This document shows, in pieces, positions 46,825 to 57,228 of a DNA stretch of 64,000 nucleotides. Source of the DNA: Humulus lupulus. Lineage: Eukaryota > Streptophyta > Magnoliopsida > Rosales > Cannabaceae. Made by a program: the position numbers and the translations under genes. Position 1 is the stretch's first letter, and each line of letters starts with the position of its first letter. The notes under the pieces were generated by a model. That model was not told the origin of the DNA. It did no database searches and saw only the letters and a program-made list of their open reading frames with translations. The stretch lies in the NCBI RefSeq assembly GCF_963169125.1, contig NC_084794.1, forward strand, positions 114,738,358 to 114,802,357, written 5' to 3'.

Positions 46825-47870
46825 CTTAAGACTATATCATAAACACAAAACATATGACTATAAAAACATATATCATATAGGACTACAATATTAATGGCCA
46901 TTAACTCATTAACATGGCATGTGATAAACCATCTAGGTCCTTTATCTACTAATCGAGGTAGGTTAGATCACATGGTAGTATATGATAACACATCTAGGTG
47001 CTGTACTAGTCGAGGTAGGGTAAATCATAACTCTAACCATGAAAATGATAAATAATCTTAGGGCTTGTTGTCTAAGCAACTCATATGCCCAAGCGACTAA
47101 AAACACATTCTTGGGTCTTGTTATCTAAAAAAGTCATATGCCCAAGGACTATAAAACATATTCATACATATAAATATTATGGCATAAAACATATCATAAC
47201 ATAAACATATAAGCACATTAAATCTATCCTATTTTCTTTACCAACAGCCAGGATATTTGGGAACAAGAACGGGATTAGAACACTCCTAAAAACCAATAGT
47301 AAGAATGGTGAGTATCTCTAAAGAATAGAGATCAAATGAGAACTAAACCATCAAGAAGAAACTTACCAAGAAGAACCTTAAGTTTCAAGAAACCTAAATA
47401 CCTAATCAAGAATCATAAATAAGAGTTAGGATCTGAATAAAAGAAAACTAAATAACCATAAAGAACTAAACTTAGTGATAAGAATACCTTGAATGATATT
47501 ATGAATTGGTCTAAACCTCGATAATGAAATCTGACGATATCTCACTTCCCAAGTGTTTAGAAAAGCTTATAATGATAAAGCTTTTAACCCAAAACCCAAG
47601 TGTATCTCTCTATAGTAACACTAGAAACATGGAGACCCTGAAGACTACTTGAAGAAAATGGCTGAGTACTAGGTCCTATTTATAGAATTCAACGAGTGAA
47701 ACTAACCCCTTTTAATTTTAATAAATAAATGATTATAAAATGAAAAAGATTTGAATTTTCGTTCAACATACCCCCAGAACTACGTCAAAATCATTCAAAG
47801 GCAGGTCCAAGTGGTTAAGGGTATTTTTAAATTAAAAAATCATCAACATTCAAAAACACATCATCAGGGG

Positions 47871-48031
47871 CGATATATCGCCTACCCTGGCAATATATTG
47901 GCTCCACCCTAATCTCGAGCCTCGTTCGTACGTTTGTGCAAAGTTGATGTGTTTTCTGTATCTCCCGTAGGTGATATATCGGCCCCTATAGCTACGATAT
48001 ATCGGCATACATTGATATATCAAACACGTAT
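47871..48031. repeat. GATATATC palindrome cluster in 3' LTR of E-inner
   Basis: GGCGATATATCGCC at 47869-47882, GGCAATATATTGGC near 47890, GTGATATATCGG near 47972, CGATATATCGG near 47996 and TTGATATATCAA near 48023. Three of these are near-perfect palindromes longer than 8 bp. Confidence 0.85.
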
Positions 48032-48358
48032 TTGCTCTTTTTCATCATATTTTGAATTGGATAAACAGCTTTGACTGAGTTTAAACGTGATCGTAATAGT
48101 TTCTGGAAGGTTCTAGAGCTTCTAAATCTTTCTTTTATTAAAACTATTCAATAAAATACTTAATTCCTTAATAAACATGATTATGACAAGTGTCATGCTC
48201 TTAATGGTTCTATCTAAACCTTAGGTTATAATAAACAATATATCTAAGACCAACAATATTAATCAAAACTTATGTTATAATTAATATTCTTAAATTATAT
48301 GTTAAACTTATAAAATCCATAACTGTTGCTATGAGTTTCTAACTAATTCCAAGCTTGA

Positions 48359-49052
48359 GGAATTAGTATGGTATGGTCGGACTGATCATCGGTTTGAGGA
48401 GGAAATGCCATACTAAGACTTAACTTGGTACCCATGGCTTGCTGCAAGCTTCCCCAAAATCGCGATGTAAACACCGATCATCTATCAGATACTATGGTCT
48501 TAGGGATTCCATGCAGTCATACTATTTCTCGGACATAAACGTCTGAGTATTGATCTGCTGTATACGTAGTCTTGACAGGCAGGAAGTGAGCTGACTGGGT
48601 TAGTCTATCTACTACTACCCAAGCCAAGTCGTGCTGCTTACTTGTTCGTGGTAGTCCTGTCACGAAATCCATGGCTATGTCTTCCTACTTCCATTATGGG
48701 ATACTAAGCTGTTGCAATAAGCCTGCAGGCCGCTGATGTTCTGCTTTCACTTGCTTGCATACTAAGCATTTGGACACAAATTCCACTACATCTTTCTTCA
48801 TTCCTGGCCACCAATACAACGTCTTAAGGTCGTGAGTCATCTTGGTCGACCCTGGGTGAACTGAGTATGGGGTATTGTGCGCTTCTTCTAAAATCTTCAT
48901 CTTAATTCCAAGATCATTCGGCACACATACCTGGTCCTTATATCTCAAGAACCCTTGTCCTGATATCGAGAAATTTGTGGCCTTGCCTTCTTTAACTGCA
49001 GCTATGTGAGATACTAATGTGTCATCATTCCCTTGTCCAATTTGTATATCTT
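48359..49052 (-). pseudogene. E-inner integrase, C-terminally deleted
   Basis: The zinc finger reads EEAHNTPYSVHPGSTKMTHD, LYWWPGMKKDVVEFVSKCLV and CKQVKAEHQRPAGLLQQL (48694-48948). The core continues to LSLSMAFPPQTDDQSD near 48380-48430 (usual DGQSE; Gly to Asp, and Glu to Asp at the third catalytic position), after which the deletion joins it to the LTR. No chromodomain remains. Confidence 0.82.
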
Positions 49053-49733
49053 CTAATAGACTTGACTGGTGGACAAGTTAGCCAGTTGACCAATGACTAC
49101 TTCTATTCCAGCATTGATCAACTCTTCCTGTAGCAGCTTTTCTATTCCAGCTAACGCTGCTAGACTTCCATAACTCTTCCTACGTAGCGCATCAGCAACT
49201 ATGTTTGCCTTTCCCGGGTGGTATAAGATTTCCCTGTCATAATCCTTCACTAATTCTAACCACCTGCGCTACCTCATGTTGATCTCATTTTGTGTGAAGA
49301 AATACTTTAAGCTTTTGTGGTCCATATAAATCTCACACCGTTCTCCATAAAGATAATGGCGCTAGATTTTCAATGCAACGATCACCGCTGCCAACTCTAT
49401 ATCGTGTGTTGGATAGTGTTGCTCGTACTCCTTTAGCTGTCTTGAGGCATAGGCTATTACCTTGTCATTCTCCATCAATACCCAACCCAAGCCTTGCTTC
49501 GACGCATCACTGTAGACTACAAACTTGTGGTTGGGTTTCGGCACACCAAATACTGGTGTTGAGCATAGCTTATCCTTAAGCAACTGGAAGCTCTCTTCAC
49601 ACTTATCTGTCCAGTTGAAATTTTGTTGTTTCCCTGTCAGGTTGGTAAGCGGAGTGGCTATCCTAGAAAAACCCTCTACAAACCTCCGATAATAACCTGC
49701 TAGCCCAAGAAAACTTCTTACCTTTAACGCGTT
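49053..49733 (-). pseudogene. E-inner RNase H
   Basis: Reads [20 protein letters not shown] and [17 protein letters not shown] (49362-49583), with both the first Asp and the Glu kept, then [20 protein letters not shown] and [15 protein letters not shown] (49053-49250). A stop at about 49270 (LRW replaced) separates the two pieces. Confidence 0.85.
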
Positions 49734-50390
49734 CTAAGGTCTTGGCCAATCCTTCACAGCCTCTACTTTAGCAAGGTCTACAGCAACTCCATCCTTGGAT
49801 ACTATGTGGCCGAGGAATGCTACTTGTGAATGCCAAAATTTGCACTTCTTGAACTTAGCGTAAATTTGATGCTCTTTCAGTCGCAACATGGTCATCCTTA
49901 AATGTTCCTCGTGCTCGACTTCGTCCTTGGAGTACACCAAAATATCGTCGATGAATACTACGATGAATTTGTCCAAGTAATCCTTGAAGACCCTATTCAT
50001 TAAATCCATAAATGCGGCTGGAGCATTGGTAACACCAAAAGACATAACTAAGAAATCGTAATGTCCATATCGAGTTCTAAAAGATGTCTTAGGAATATCC
50101 TCTTCCCACACCTTGAGCTATTGATACCCGGACCGTAAATCGATCTTTGAAAACACACTTGCTCCTCGGAGTTGATCAAACAAGTCATCAATCCGGGGTA
50201 GTGGGTACTTATTCTTAATTGTCACCTTATTCAGCTCACAGTACTTTATACACATCTACATACTTCCGTCCTTCTTCTTCACAAATAGAAGTGGGGCTCC
50301 CTATGGTGAATGGCTTGGTCTAATGAAACTCAAGTCTAAGAGTTCTTGTAACTGCGTCTTTAACTCCTTGAGTTCGGTAGGTGCCATCTG
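49734..50390 (-). pseudogene. E-inner reverse transcriptase
   Basis: Open at 49734-50111: [60 protein letters not shown]. The catalytic DD is intact. Upstream (50115-50390) the fingers region is recognisable ([19 protein letters not shown]) but holds stops. Confidence 0.88.
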
Positions 50391-51068
50391 TTATGGTGCC
50401 TTGGAGATAGGCTTAGTGTTCAGTACTAGCTCGATTGTGAAGTCAATTTCCCGAGTTGGTGGCAACCCTGGCAAGTCATCAGGAAATACTTCTGGGAATT
50501 CCTTTATAATGCGGATGTCTCCAACCTTTAGTGGTGTTTCCTTTACCACATCCGCGATGCTGGCTAAAAATGCTTGACATCCTTTCTCTATCATCCTCTG
50601 AGCTTTGAGAGATGAAATAAGCGGTGTCTGTAGTCCTGAAACTTATCCCATAAAGCATAGTGTCTAACCGTCAGGATTCTCGAACGTCACTTGCTTGCGT
50701 CTACAGTCGATGGTTGTGCCATGCCTTGCTAGCCAATCCATGCACAGTACTACATTGAAGTCTTTAATTTCTAGCTCTACCAGGTCTCCTTCTAGTTCTA
50801 CGTCCTCAATTTTGATCGGTACGACTCGTACTATCAGTAATGATAGAACTACTTCACCCGAAGGCAATTCTGTCATAAACCTAGTTCTGAATCTTTCACG
50901 AGGTTTGTCTAATTTCTCTATCATTCCTAACGAGATATACGAGTGTGTGGCTCCCAAATCAAATAATACTAAACATACATTATTGAGGATAGGAATCTGA
51001 CCCGTGACCACTTTATTACTAACTTCAGCTTCTCCCTGGATCAAGGCATAGACTCTGGCAGGAACCAT
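50391..51068 (-). pseudogene. E-inner aspartic protease
   Basis: Open at 50664-51068: VPARVYALIQGEAEVSNKVV, CLVLFDLGATHSYISLGMIE, VVLCMDWLARHGTTIDCRRK; the protease-RT linker EVFPDDLPGLPPTREIDFTI is at 50391-50594. The triad is DLG, shared with E-outer. Confidence 0.87.
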
Positions 51069-52276
51069 CTTGTTGTCCCTTTTCTCTTCTTGCTTGAGCT
51101 GAGGACATTCCCTCTTTCGATGACCTTCTTGACCACAATTATAGCATCCCTTGGTGTTTGTATGGCACTCACCAGGATGTTTCTTTTGGCACTTAGACCA
51201 TTGCAGGTACTCTACATAACCCGACCTACTACCTCCATTATTTGTTCGTGCTCTTTTACGTTGTCAGAATTCTTGTTGTCAGGATGCCTTCTCTTCTGAC
51301 TATTATTGTTCCTAGGCTGATGGTTGTTGTGGTGATTGTTCCGACCATTCTAAGGTTGACTCTGCTGTGTTGGCTCAGGCTTTCTGGCCTCCTCCTTACT
51401 AACATTCGCCTGAAGCCTTTCTGCTTCTATAGCCATTTCTAGAGCATCGACATAAGTAGTAGTTCCAAGGTTTGCTAGCTTAACCCCTAGCTTAATCTTC
51501 GGTCTGAGTCCTCTAACGAACTTGGTAACCCTCAAAAAGTCTGTTGGAACCAACTATGGTGCAAACTTGGCTAGTTGGTCGAACTGACGAGCATACTCTG
51601 ATACTAATAAGTTGCCCTGCTTCAAACTGGTGAACTCTTCTACCCTTGTGGCGATGACTGCAGAGTTGTAGTACTTCTTGTGGAAGAGCTCCACAAATCT
51701 AGTCCATGTCATGGTGGTGGCGTCTTGTGTTTGTTGTAATAAATCCCACAATATTCTAGCATCTTTCTTTAGAAGAGAAGAAACGCAGGATATGCGATCC
51801 GTGTTGCCAAGATTCATGTGTGCTAGGATTGGCTCTACATTTCTGAGCCATTCTTCTGCCTTGAAGGGATCGGTTGTCCCTTCAAAGTTTGGAGCGTGTT
51901 GCTTATGAAGCTGGCAGTAGATTGGCTCCATGTACTGAGCTGGGTCGGGTGCATAGTTCATCATTGGCCAACCCCCATAAGGACCTACTTGTTGGGGTGC
52001 TTGAACCGCTGGTTAAGGCTGGGGTGGCGACTGAGGCCGAGTCTGAGTCTATGGCTGCGGCTGGGCCTGCTGTCGCTGTTGCTGCAGCAATTCTTCCACT
52101 TGTTGTCTTAGCCTGAAAATTTCTGCTGTGTTGTCAGCCGAAGGCGGCGGTGCACTTCTGTTAGCAGCAGCATTGGTAGCATGCGTTCATCTTCTGGGAA
52201 CTGGAGGGGCTTCATTAGTCTCATGAGCGGCGTTGGAGGCATTGGCGTTCGTGCATGCAGAACTTCTGACCGACAT
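51069..52276 (-). pseudogene. E-inner gag
   Basis: The start at 52276 reads MSVRSSACTNANASNAAHET, then a Gln/Pro-rich segment and a capsid open at 51554-51964 (HKQHAPNFEGTTDPFKAEEW, LHKKYYNSAVIATRVEEF with small variants, SEYARQFDQLAKFAP), continuing FLRVTKFVRGLRPKIKLGVK (51350-51553) and two knuckles near 51110-51230. A stop at the CGA-to-TGA codon after PVPRR and one near 51555 break it. Confidence 0.88.
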
Positions 52277-52805
52277 CTTCAGTAGAGTTCTAACAGTTGA
52301 GAAAAACATGTTAGAACTTACCTAATAGACTCTACGACAAAAAAATAGGCTAAGCAAACATAACTCGGGCCTATTGGTTATGATTTCTTATGAAAAAAAA
52401 TTATATAAGCATTCTTTATAATAATGGTGTGTTTCTATACTTAGAAAAATAAGCCATCTTTATTATTTTCTAAGTCTGTTTCTAATCATCCTATATGACT
52501 TAATTCTTAGGCTCGAAACTCGTCGCTGTTCTAAAGTTAACCATATTGAGGGAGGGCTGGGATCAGTAAAATCGTTCCCACTACTATGGCCCCCTAACTC
52601 TCAATATAGAACCCGATCCATTGATTTTTATCCACCCTCACCGAACTCAGTCATTATTTATTTATTTAAATTTATTATGATTAAAAAAAATCAAACTCAT
52701 ACATGTCATTCAAAAATAACAATAATATTCATTTGGAAAAAGGTTTTCACTAAGTGCAATCATAAATGCAAAGAAAATAAATACATTAATAAAAAATAAA
52801 CTAAT
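52277..52805. other. Spacer between pre-gag ORF and gag of E-inner
   Basis: AT-rich, without coding signal. It is conserved with 56088-56611 of E-outer, including TTAACCATATTGAGGGAGGG and TTGGAAAAAGGTTTTCACTA. It may contain an element needed for gag translation or packaging; nothing specific is recognised. Confidence 0.5.
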
Positions 52806-53273
52806 CTAAAAATCAGGATCTTCTATATCTGACCCTTCATCTAACATATCATCATCCATCTCCTCATAATCATCATTATCTTGAGCTTCAAAATTTCCTC
52901 GGGGAAGATTCATAAACATTCTATGTTTTTGCTCATTAGTGAATTGAAATTCCATCCTAGAGGTGAACCTAAGTATGAGAAAATAATATCTCATGACTAC
53001 CGGTAAATCATCTTCATCATCTATAGTCTCCCATATTTCTTTTAATGCTGAAAGTACATAAGTATAATCTTTAAAAAGCCTAATTACTAAGACATATTTC
53101 TTCGTAGCTCTCATCATAATTTGCTTGGTAGCTTGGAGGTGAACTATCTCCTTGTGGAATAAGATTAATCTATGAGTGATTCTTTCTAACACTCCTACTG
53201 TATTCCTTGGCTCTCTAATCCTTTTTAATGCCTTAATGGCTTGGATATCGTTATAGGTCAAGGCTCCATCCAT
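52806..53273 (-). CDS. Pre-gag ORF of E-inner, unknown function
   Basis: 155 codons, intact from ATG (53273) to stop. Starts MDGALTYNDIQAIKALKRIR, continues REPRNTVGVLERITHRLILF, KKYVLVIRLFKDYTYVLSAL, KEIWETIDD, VMRYYFLILRFTSRMEFQF and ends in an acidic tail (DDYEEMDDDMLDEGSDIEDP). It has no Cys/His knuckle, no membrane segment after the ATG and no resemblance to gag or pol that I recognise. The E-outer copy is 79-85% similar by eye, and D and A hold diverged homologues in the same place between PBS and gag. The frame also stays open upstream to 53459 through a candidate unspliced intron. Confidence 0.6.
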   Translation of the reverse strand: MDGALTYNDIQAIKALKRIREPRNTVGVLERITHRLILFHKEIVHLQATKQIMMRATKKYVLVIRLFKDYTYVLSALKEIWETIDDEDDLPVVMRYYFLILRFTSRMEFQFTNEQKHRMFMNLPRGNFEAQDNDDYEEMDDDMLDEGSDIEDPDF

Positions 53274-53278
53274 TATTA

Positions 53279-53345
53279 ACAAAAAACATAAGGCTAAAAC
53301 GTTAGCTAATAACATAAGCATAATAACTATCACGTAAACACTTAC
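53279..53345 (-). other. Degenerate leader intron of E-inner
   Basis: Donor AAT|GTAAGTG at 53345 is kept. The acceptor equivalent to TTTTCAG of E-outer reads TTTTTTG, so the AG is lost. The segment contains no stop in the pre-gag frame, so an unspliced transcript could be read from the upstream ATG (MHEVLLETHTQAPNLTAN). Confidence 0.4.
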
Positions 53346-53410
53346 ATTGGCGGTTAGATTCGGAGCTTGAGTGTGTGTTTCAAGGAGAACTTCATGCATA
53401 TGAACCTTTT

Positions 53411-53423
53411 CTCTGATACCAAC
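53411..53423 (-). other. Primer-binding site of E-inner
   Basis: On the minus strand GTTGGTATCAGAG lies at the LTR edge, the standard PBS complementary to initiator Met-tRNA. Confidence 0.85.
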
Positions 53424-55459
53424 TATAATGACCCAACTATTTCTAAGACCTTGGACCATTAAAACTACTATACATAGCTACTATTTTGATACAAACATAT
53501 GAAATAACATATCTTTATTGAAAACCCAAAATATTTTATCAAATACAAGATAATATAAAAATATAAAATGTGATAGATATTGTATGGGATCCCATTGTTT
53601 ATAAAACATAAACTTTAATTCAATTGTTCAAAAATTAAGTGCATAATTACAAAAGAAACATAATTCAAAAGACTAAATAACGTTATCCTCGATCGACACA
53701 CAGTCCATTCATCCTTAACACACAAGCCAAGCTGCCAAAAATTCTTCCGCCTTCCATATTCATTTTCCTGCATCTAGCTAAAAATAAAGGAATGCGCCTA
53801 ATGCCCAGCAAGGAAAAATCTACTAATAATCATATACATAAATCATAAACATAAGACTATATCATAAACAAAAAACATATGACTATAAAAACATATATCA
53901 TATAGGACTACAATATTAATGGCCATTAACTTATTAACATGGCACGTGATGAACCATCTAGTTCCTCTGTCTACTAATCGAGGTAGGTTAGATCACATGG
54001 TAGAATATGATAACCCATCTAGTTCCTCTACTAGGAAAGGTAGGGTAAATCATAACTCTAACCATGAAAATGATAAATAATCTTGGGGCTTGTTGTCTAA
54101 GCAAGACATATGCCCAAGCGACTATAAACATATTCTTTGGGCTTGTCATCTAAACAAGTCATATGCCCAAGGACTATAAAACATATTCATACATATACAT
54201 ATTATAGCATAAAACATATCATAACATAAACATATAAGCACATAAAATCTATCCTATTTTCCTTACCAACAGTCGGGATATTTTGGAGCAAGAACGGAAT
54301 TAGAACACTCCTAAAAACAAACAGTAAGAATGGTGGGTATCTCTAAGGAATAAAGATCAAATGAGAACTAAACCATCAAGAAGAAACTTACCAAGAAGAA
54401 CCTTAAGTTTCAAGAAACTTAAATACCTAATCAAGAATCATAAACAAGAGTTAGGATCTGAATAAAAGAAAACTAAAGAAAACTAAAGAACCATAAAGAA
54501 CTAAACTTAGGGATAATAATACCTTGAATGATCTTATGAATTGATCTAAACCTCGATACCAAAATCTCACTATATCTCACTTCCCAAGTGTTTAGAAAAG
54601 CTTAGAATGATAGATCTTCTAACCCAAAACCCAAGTGTATCTCTCTATAGTTACACTAGCAACTTGGAGGCTCTGAAGACTGCCTGAAGAAAATGGTTGA
54701 GTACTAGGTCCTATGTATAGAGTTCAAGAAGTGAAACTAACCCCTTTTAATTTGAGTAAATAAATGACTATAAAATGAAAAATAATTGAATTTTCATTCA
54801 ACAGACGCCCATAACTCAACCAAAATCGTTCAAAGGCAGGTCCAAGTGGTTAAGGGTATTTTTAAATTAAAAAATCATTCACATTCAAAAACACATCACC
54901 AGGGGCGATATATCACCTATCGTGGGCGATATATCGACTCCATCCTAATCTCGTGTCCCATTTGTACATTCGTGCAAAGTCGACGTGTTTTTCGTATCTC
55001 CCGTAGGCGATATATCAACATACGTTGATATATCAAACACGTATTTTCACTTTTTCAGCATATTTTGAATTGGATAAACAACTTTGACTAGGTCTAAATG
55101 TGTTCCTAACAGTTTCTGGAAGGTTCTAGAGCTTCTAGATCTTTCTTTTATTAAAACTATTCATCAAAATACTTAATTCCTTAATAAATATGATTATGAC
55201 AAGTGCCATGCTCTTAATGGGACTATCTAAACCTTAGGTTATAATAAACAATATATCTAGGACCAGCAATATTAATCAAACCTTATGTTATAATTCTATT
55301 CTTAAGCTATAGGTAAAACTTATAAAATCTATAACTGTTGCTATGAGTTTCCAACTAATTCCCGGCTTGAACCAAAGTCCTCGGAATCTATCATACTACA
55401 AACTACTGCTAACTACTATTACTATCTAGCTAGCTACGTAAATATTTTGGGACACAACA
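53424..55459 (-). repeat. 5' LTR of E-inner (2036 bp)
   Basis: Starts TATAATGACCC (G of TG changed to A) and ends GGGACACAACA, followed by the TCTTC TSD. It resembles 46354-48358 most closely (shared AAATTAAAAAATCAT segment). Confidence 0.9.
54905..55035. repeat. GATATATC palindrome cluster in 5' LTR of E-inner
   Basis: GGCGATATATCACC near 54904, GGCGATATATCGAC near 54926, GGCGATATATCAAC near 55007 and TTGATATATCAA near 55025. Confidence 0.85.
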
Positions 55460-55464
55460 TCTTC

Positions 55465-56087
55465 CACCCTCGTAGCGATGACTGACGAGTTGTGATACTT
55501 ATTGTGAAAGAGCTCCACAAATCTAGCCATGTCATGGTGGCGACGTCATGAGTATGCTGAACCAAGTTCCACCAGATTCTTGCATCCTTCTTTAGAAGAA
55601 AAGAAAGGCAAGATATGCGGTCCGCGTTGCTGAGATTCATGCGTACTAGGATCGACTCTACATTCCTGAGCCATTCTTTCGCCTCGAAGGGGTCCGTTGT
55701 CCCTTCAAAGTTTGGAGTGTGTTGCTTACGAAATTGCTCGTAGATTTGCTCCATGTACTGAGCTGGGCAAGGCGCATAGTTCGCCATTGGCCATCCCTCA
55801 TAAGGACCTACTTGTTGAGGAGCTTCAGCCATTTGCTGAGGCTGTTGTTGCGGCTGAGGTTGAGGCTGAGGCTGAGCCTGTTGGCGTTGTTGCTAAAACA
55901 ATTCTTCCACTTGTTGTCGTAGCCTGACAATTTCAACGATGTTGTCATCTGTAGGTGGTGGTGCACTTCTGTTAGCAGTCGTAATGGTAGCACGTGCTCC
56001 CCTTCTGCGAACTGGAGGGGCTTCACAAGTCTCATGAGTGACGCTGGAGGCATTGCCGGCTGTGCGTGCAAACCTTCTATGTGACAT
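55465..56087 (-). pseudogene. E-outer gag, N-terminal part
   Basis: The start at 56087 reads MSHRRFARTAGNASSVTHET, a Gln/Pro repeat (QPQPQPQPQQQPQQ region) and the capsid: RKQHTPNFEGTTDPFEAKEW, LRNVESILVRMNLSNADRIS, KKDARIWWNLVQHTHDVATM. A TAG stop lies before the QQ repeat and a frameshift near 55510. It ends at VIATRVEE codons where E-inner was inserted; the rest is at 45785-46353. Confidence 0.87.
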
Positions 56088-56611
56088 CTTCAGCAAAGTT
56101 CTAACAGTCGAAAAAAAGCGTGTTAAAACTTACCCTAATAGGCTCTAAGGAAAAACTTAGTCTAAGCAAACATAACTCAGACTTATTAGTTATGATTTTT
56201 ATTAAAAAAAATTAGGTAAGCCTTCTTTATAATTAGGGTGTGTTTCTATACTTAGAAAATTAGCCATCTTTATTATTTTCTAAGTCTGTTTCTAATTCTA
56301 TATGACTTAATTCTCAGGCTCGAAACTTGTCGATGTTCCAAAGTTAACCATATTGAGGGAGGGCTGGGATCAGTAAAATCGTTCCCACTACTATGGCCCC
56401 TTAACTCTCAATATAGAACCCAATCCATAGATTTGTATCCACCCTCACCTAACTTAGTCATTATTCATTAAATTTATTATTTATTATGATTGTAAAAAAA
56501 TCAAACTCATACATGTCATTCAAAAATAACAATAATATTCATTTGGAAAAAGGTTTTCACTAAGTACAATCATAAATGCAAAATAAATAAACTAACATAA
56601 CTAGGGTAAAT
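56088..56611. other. Spacer between pre-gag ORF and gag of E-outer
   Basis: Homologous to 52277-52805; non-coding, AT-rich. Confidence 0.5.
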
Positions 56612-57076
56612 CTAAAAATCAGGATCTTCTACAACTGACCCTTCATCTAACATATCAACATCTATCTCCTCATAATCATCAGTATCTCGAGCCTCAAAAT
56701 TTCCTCGGGGAAGATTCATAAAGATTCTATGTTTTTGCTCATTTGTGAATTGAAATTCCAACTTAGAGGTGAACTTAAGTATGAGAAAATAATATCTCAT
56801 AGCTACCAATACTTCATCATCGTCTATAGTCTCCCATATTTCTTCTAATGTTGAAATTACAGAAGGAAAATCTTTAAAAAGCCTAATTACTAAGACATAT
56901 TGCTCCGTAGCTCTCATCATAATTTTCTTAGTAGTCTGAAGATGAACTATCTCCTTTTGGAATAAGATTAATATCTGAGTGATTCTTTCTAACACTCCTA
57001 CTGTATTCTTTGGCTCTCTAATCCTTTTTAATGCCTTAATGGCTCTGATATCCTCATAAGTAAGGGCTCCATCCAT
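56612..57076 (-). CDS. Pre-gag ORF of E-outer, unknown function
   Basis: 154 codons, uninterrupted: MDGALTYEDIRAIKALKRIR, REPKNTVGVLERITQILILF, EQYVLVIRLFKDFPSVISTL, EEIWETIDDDEVLVAMRYYF, KLEFQFTNEQKHRIFMNLPR and acidic tail DYEEIDVDMLDEGSVVEDPD. Although gag and pol of this element are broken, this frame is intact. If the candidate intron at 57083-57150 is spliced, an upstream ATG exon (MHEVLLDTHTQAPNLTAN) joins it in frame via Leu-Arg-Met. Confidence 0.6.
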   Translation of the reverse strand: MDGALTYEDIRAIKALKRIREPKNTVGVLERITQILILFQKEIVHLQTTKKIMMRATEQYVLVIRLFKDFPSVISTLEEIWETIDDDEVLVAMRYYFLILKFTSKLEFQFTNEQKHRIFMNLPRGNFEARDTDDYEEIDVDMLDEGSVVEDPDF

Positions 57077-57082
57077 TCTCAA

Positions 57083-57150
57083 CTGAAAACATAATGGCTA
57101 AAATGTAAGCTATAAACATAAACATAAGAATAATAAACATAAACACTTAC
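57083..57150 (-). other. Candidate leader intron of E-outer (68 bp)
   Basis: Donor GCCAAT|GTAAGTG, T-rich body, acceptor ATGTTTTCAG|TTGAGAATGG, followed six bases later by the pre-gag ATG. Splicing is phase 0 with the upstream frame. 68 bp is near the lower limit for plant introns. Confidence 0.5.
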
Positions 57151-57214
57151 ATTGGCGGTTAGATTCGGAGCTTGTGTGTGTGTATCAAGGAGAACTTCAT
57201 GCATATGAACCGTT

Positions 57215-57228
57215 TCTCTGATACCAAC
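57215..57228 (-). other. Primer-binding site of E-outer
   Basis: Minus strand GTTGGTATCAGAGA at the LTR edge, the initiator Met-tRNA type. Confidence 0.85.

Larger units (their letters stand above)
46354..48358 (-). repeat. 3' LTR of E-inner, truncated
   Basis: The left end TGTGATGACCAGCC is intact. On the right it follows the other E LTRs up to CCAAGCTTGA and then jumps into integrase sequence. It carries a GATATATC cluster (47871-48031) and an expanded heptamer array. Confidence 0.88.
46354..55459 (-). mobile_element. Element E-inner: Tekay-like Ty3/gypsy, TSD TCTTC
   Basis: Ends are TGTGATGACC and GGGACACAACA, with TCTTC at 46349-46353 and 55460-55464, inside the gag of E-outer. Components: LTR 46354-48358 (truncated), pol 48359-51068 lacking the integrase C-terminus and chromodomain, gag 51069-52276, pre-gag ORF 52806-53273, PBS 53411-53423, LTR 53424-55459. 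An internal deletion of about 850 bp removes the end of pol and the first 100 bp of the 3' LTR. It is the most recent insertion here, by nesting. Confidence 0.9.

Noticed and set aside
53411..53423. tRNA-like sequence GGTATCAGAG at several sites
   Set aside because: These are primer-binding sites complementary to initiator tRNA, not tRNA genes; no cloverleaf surrounds them.
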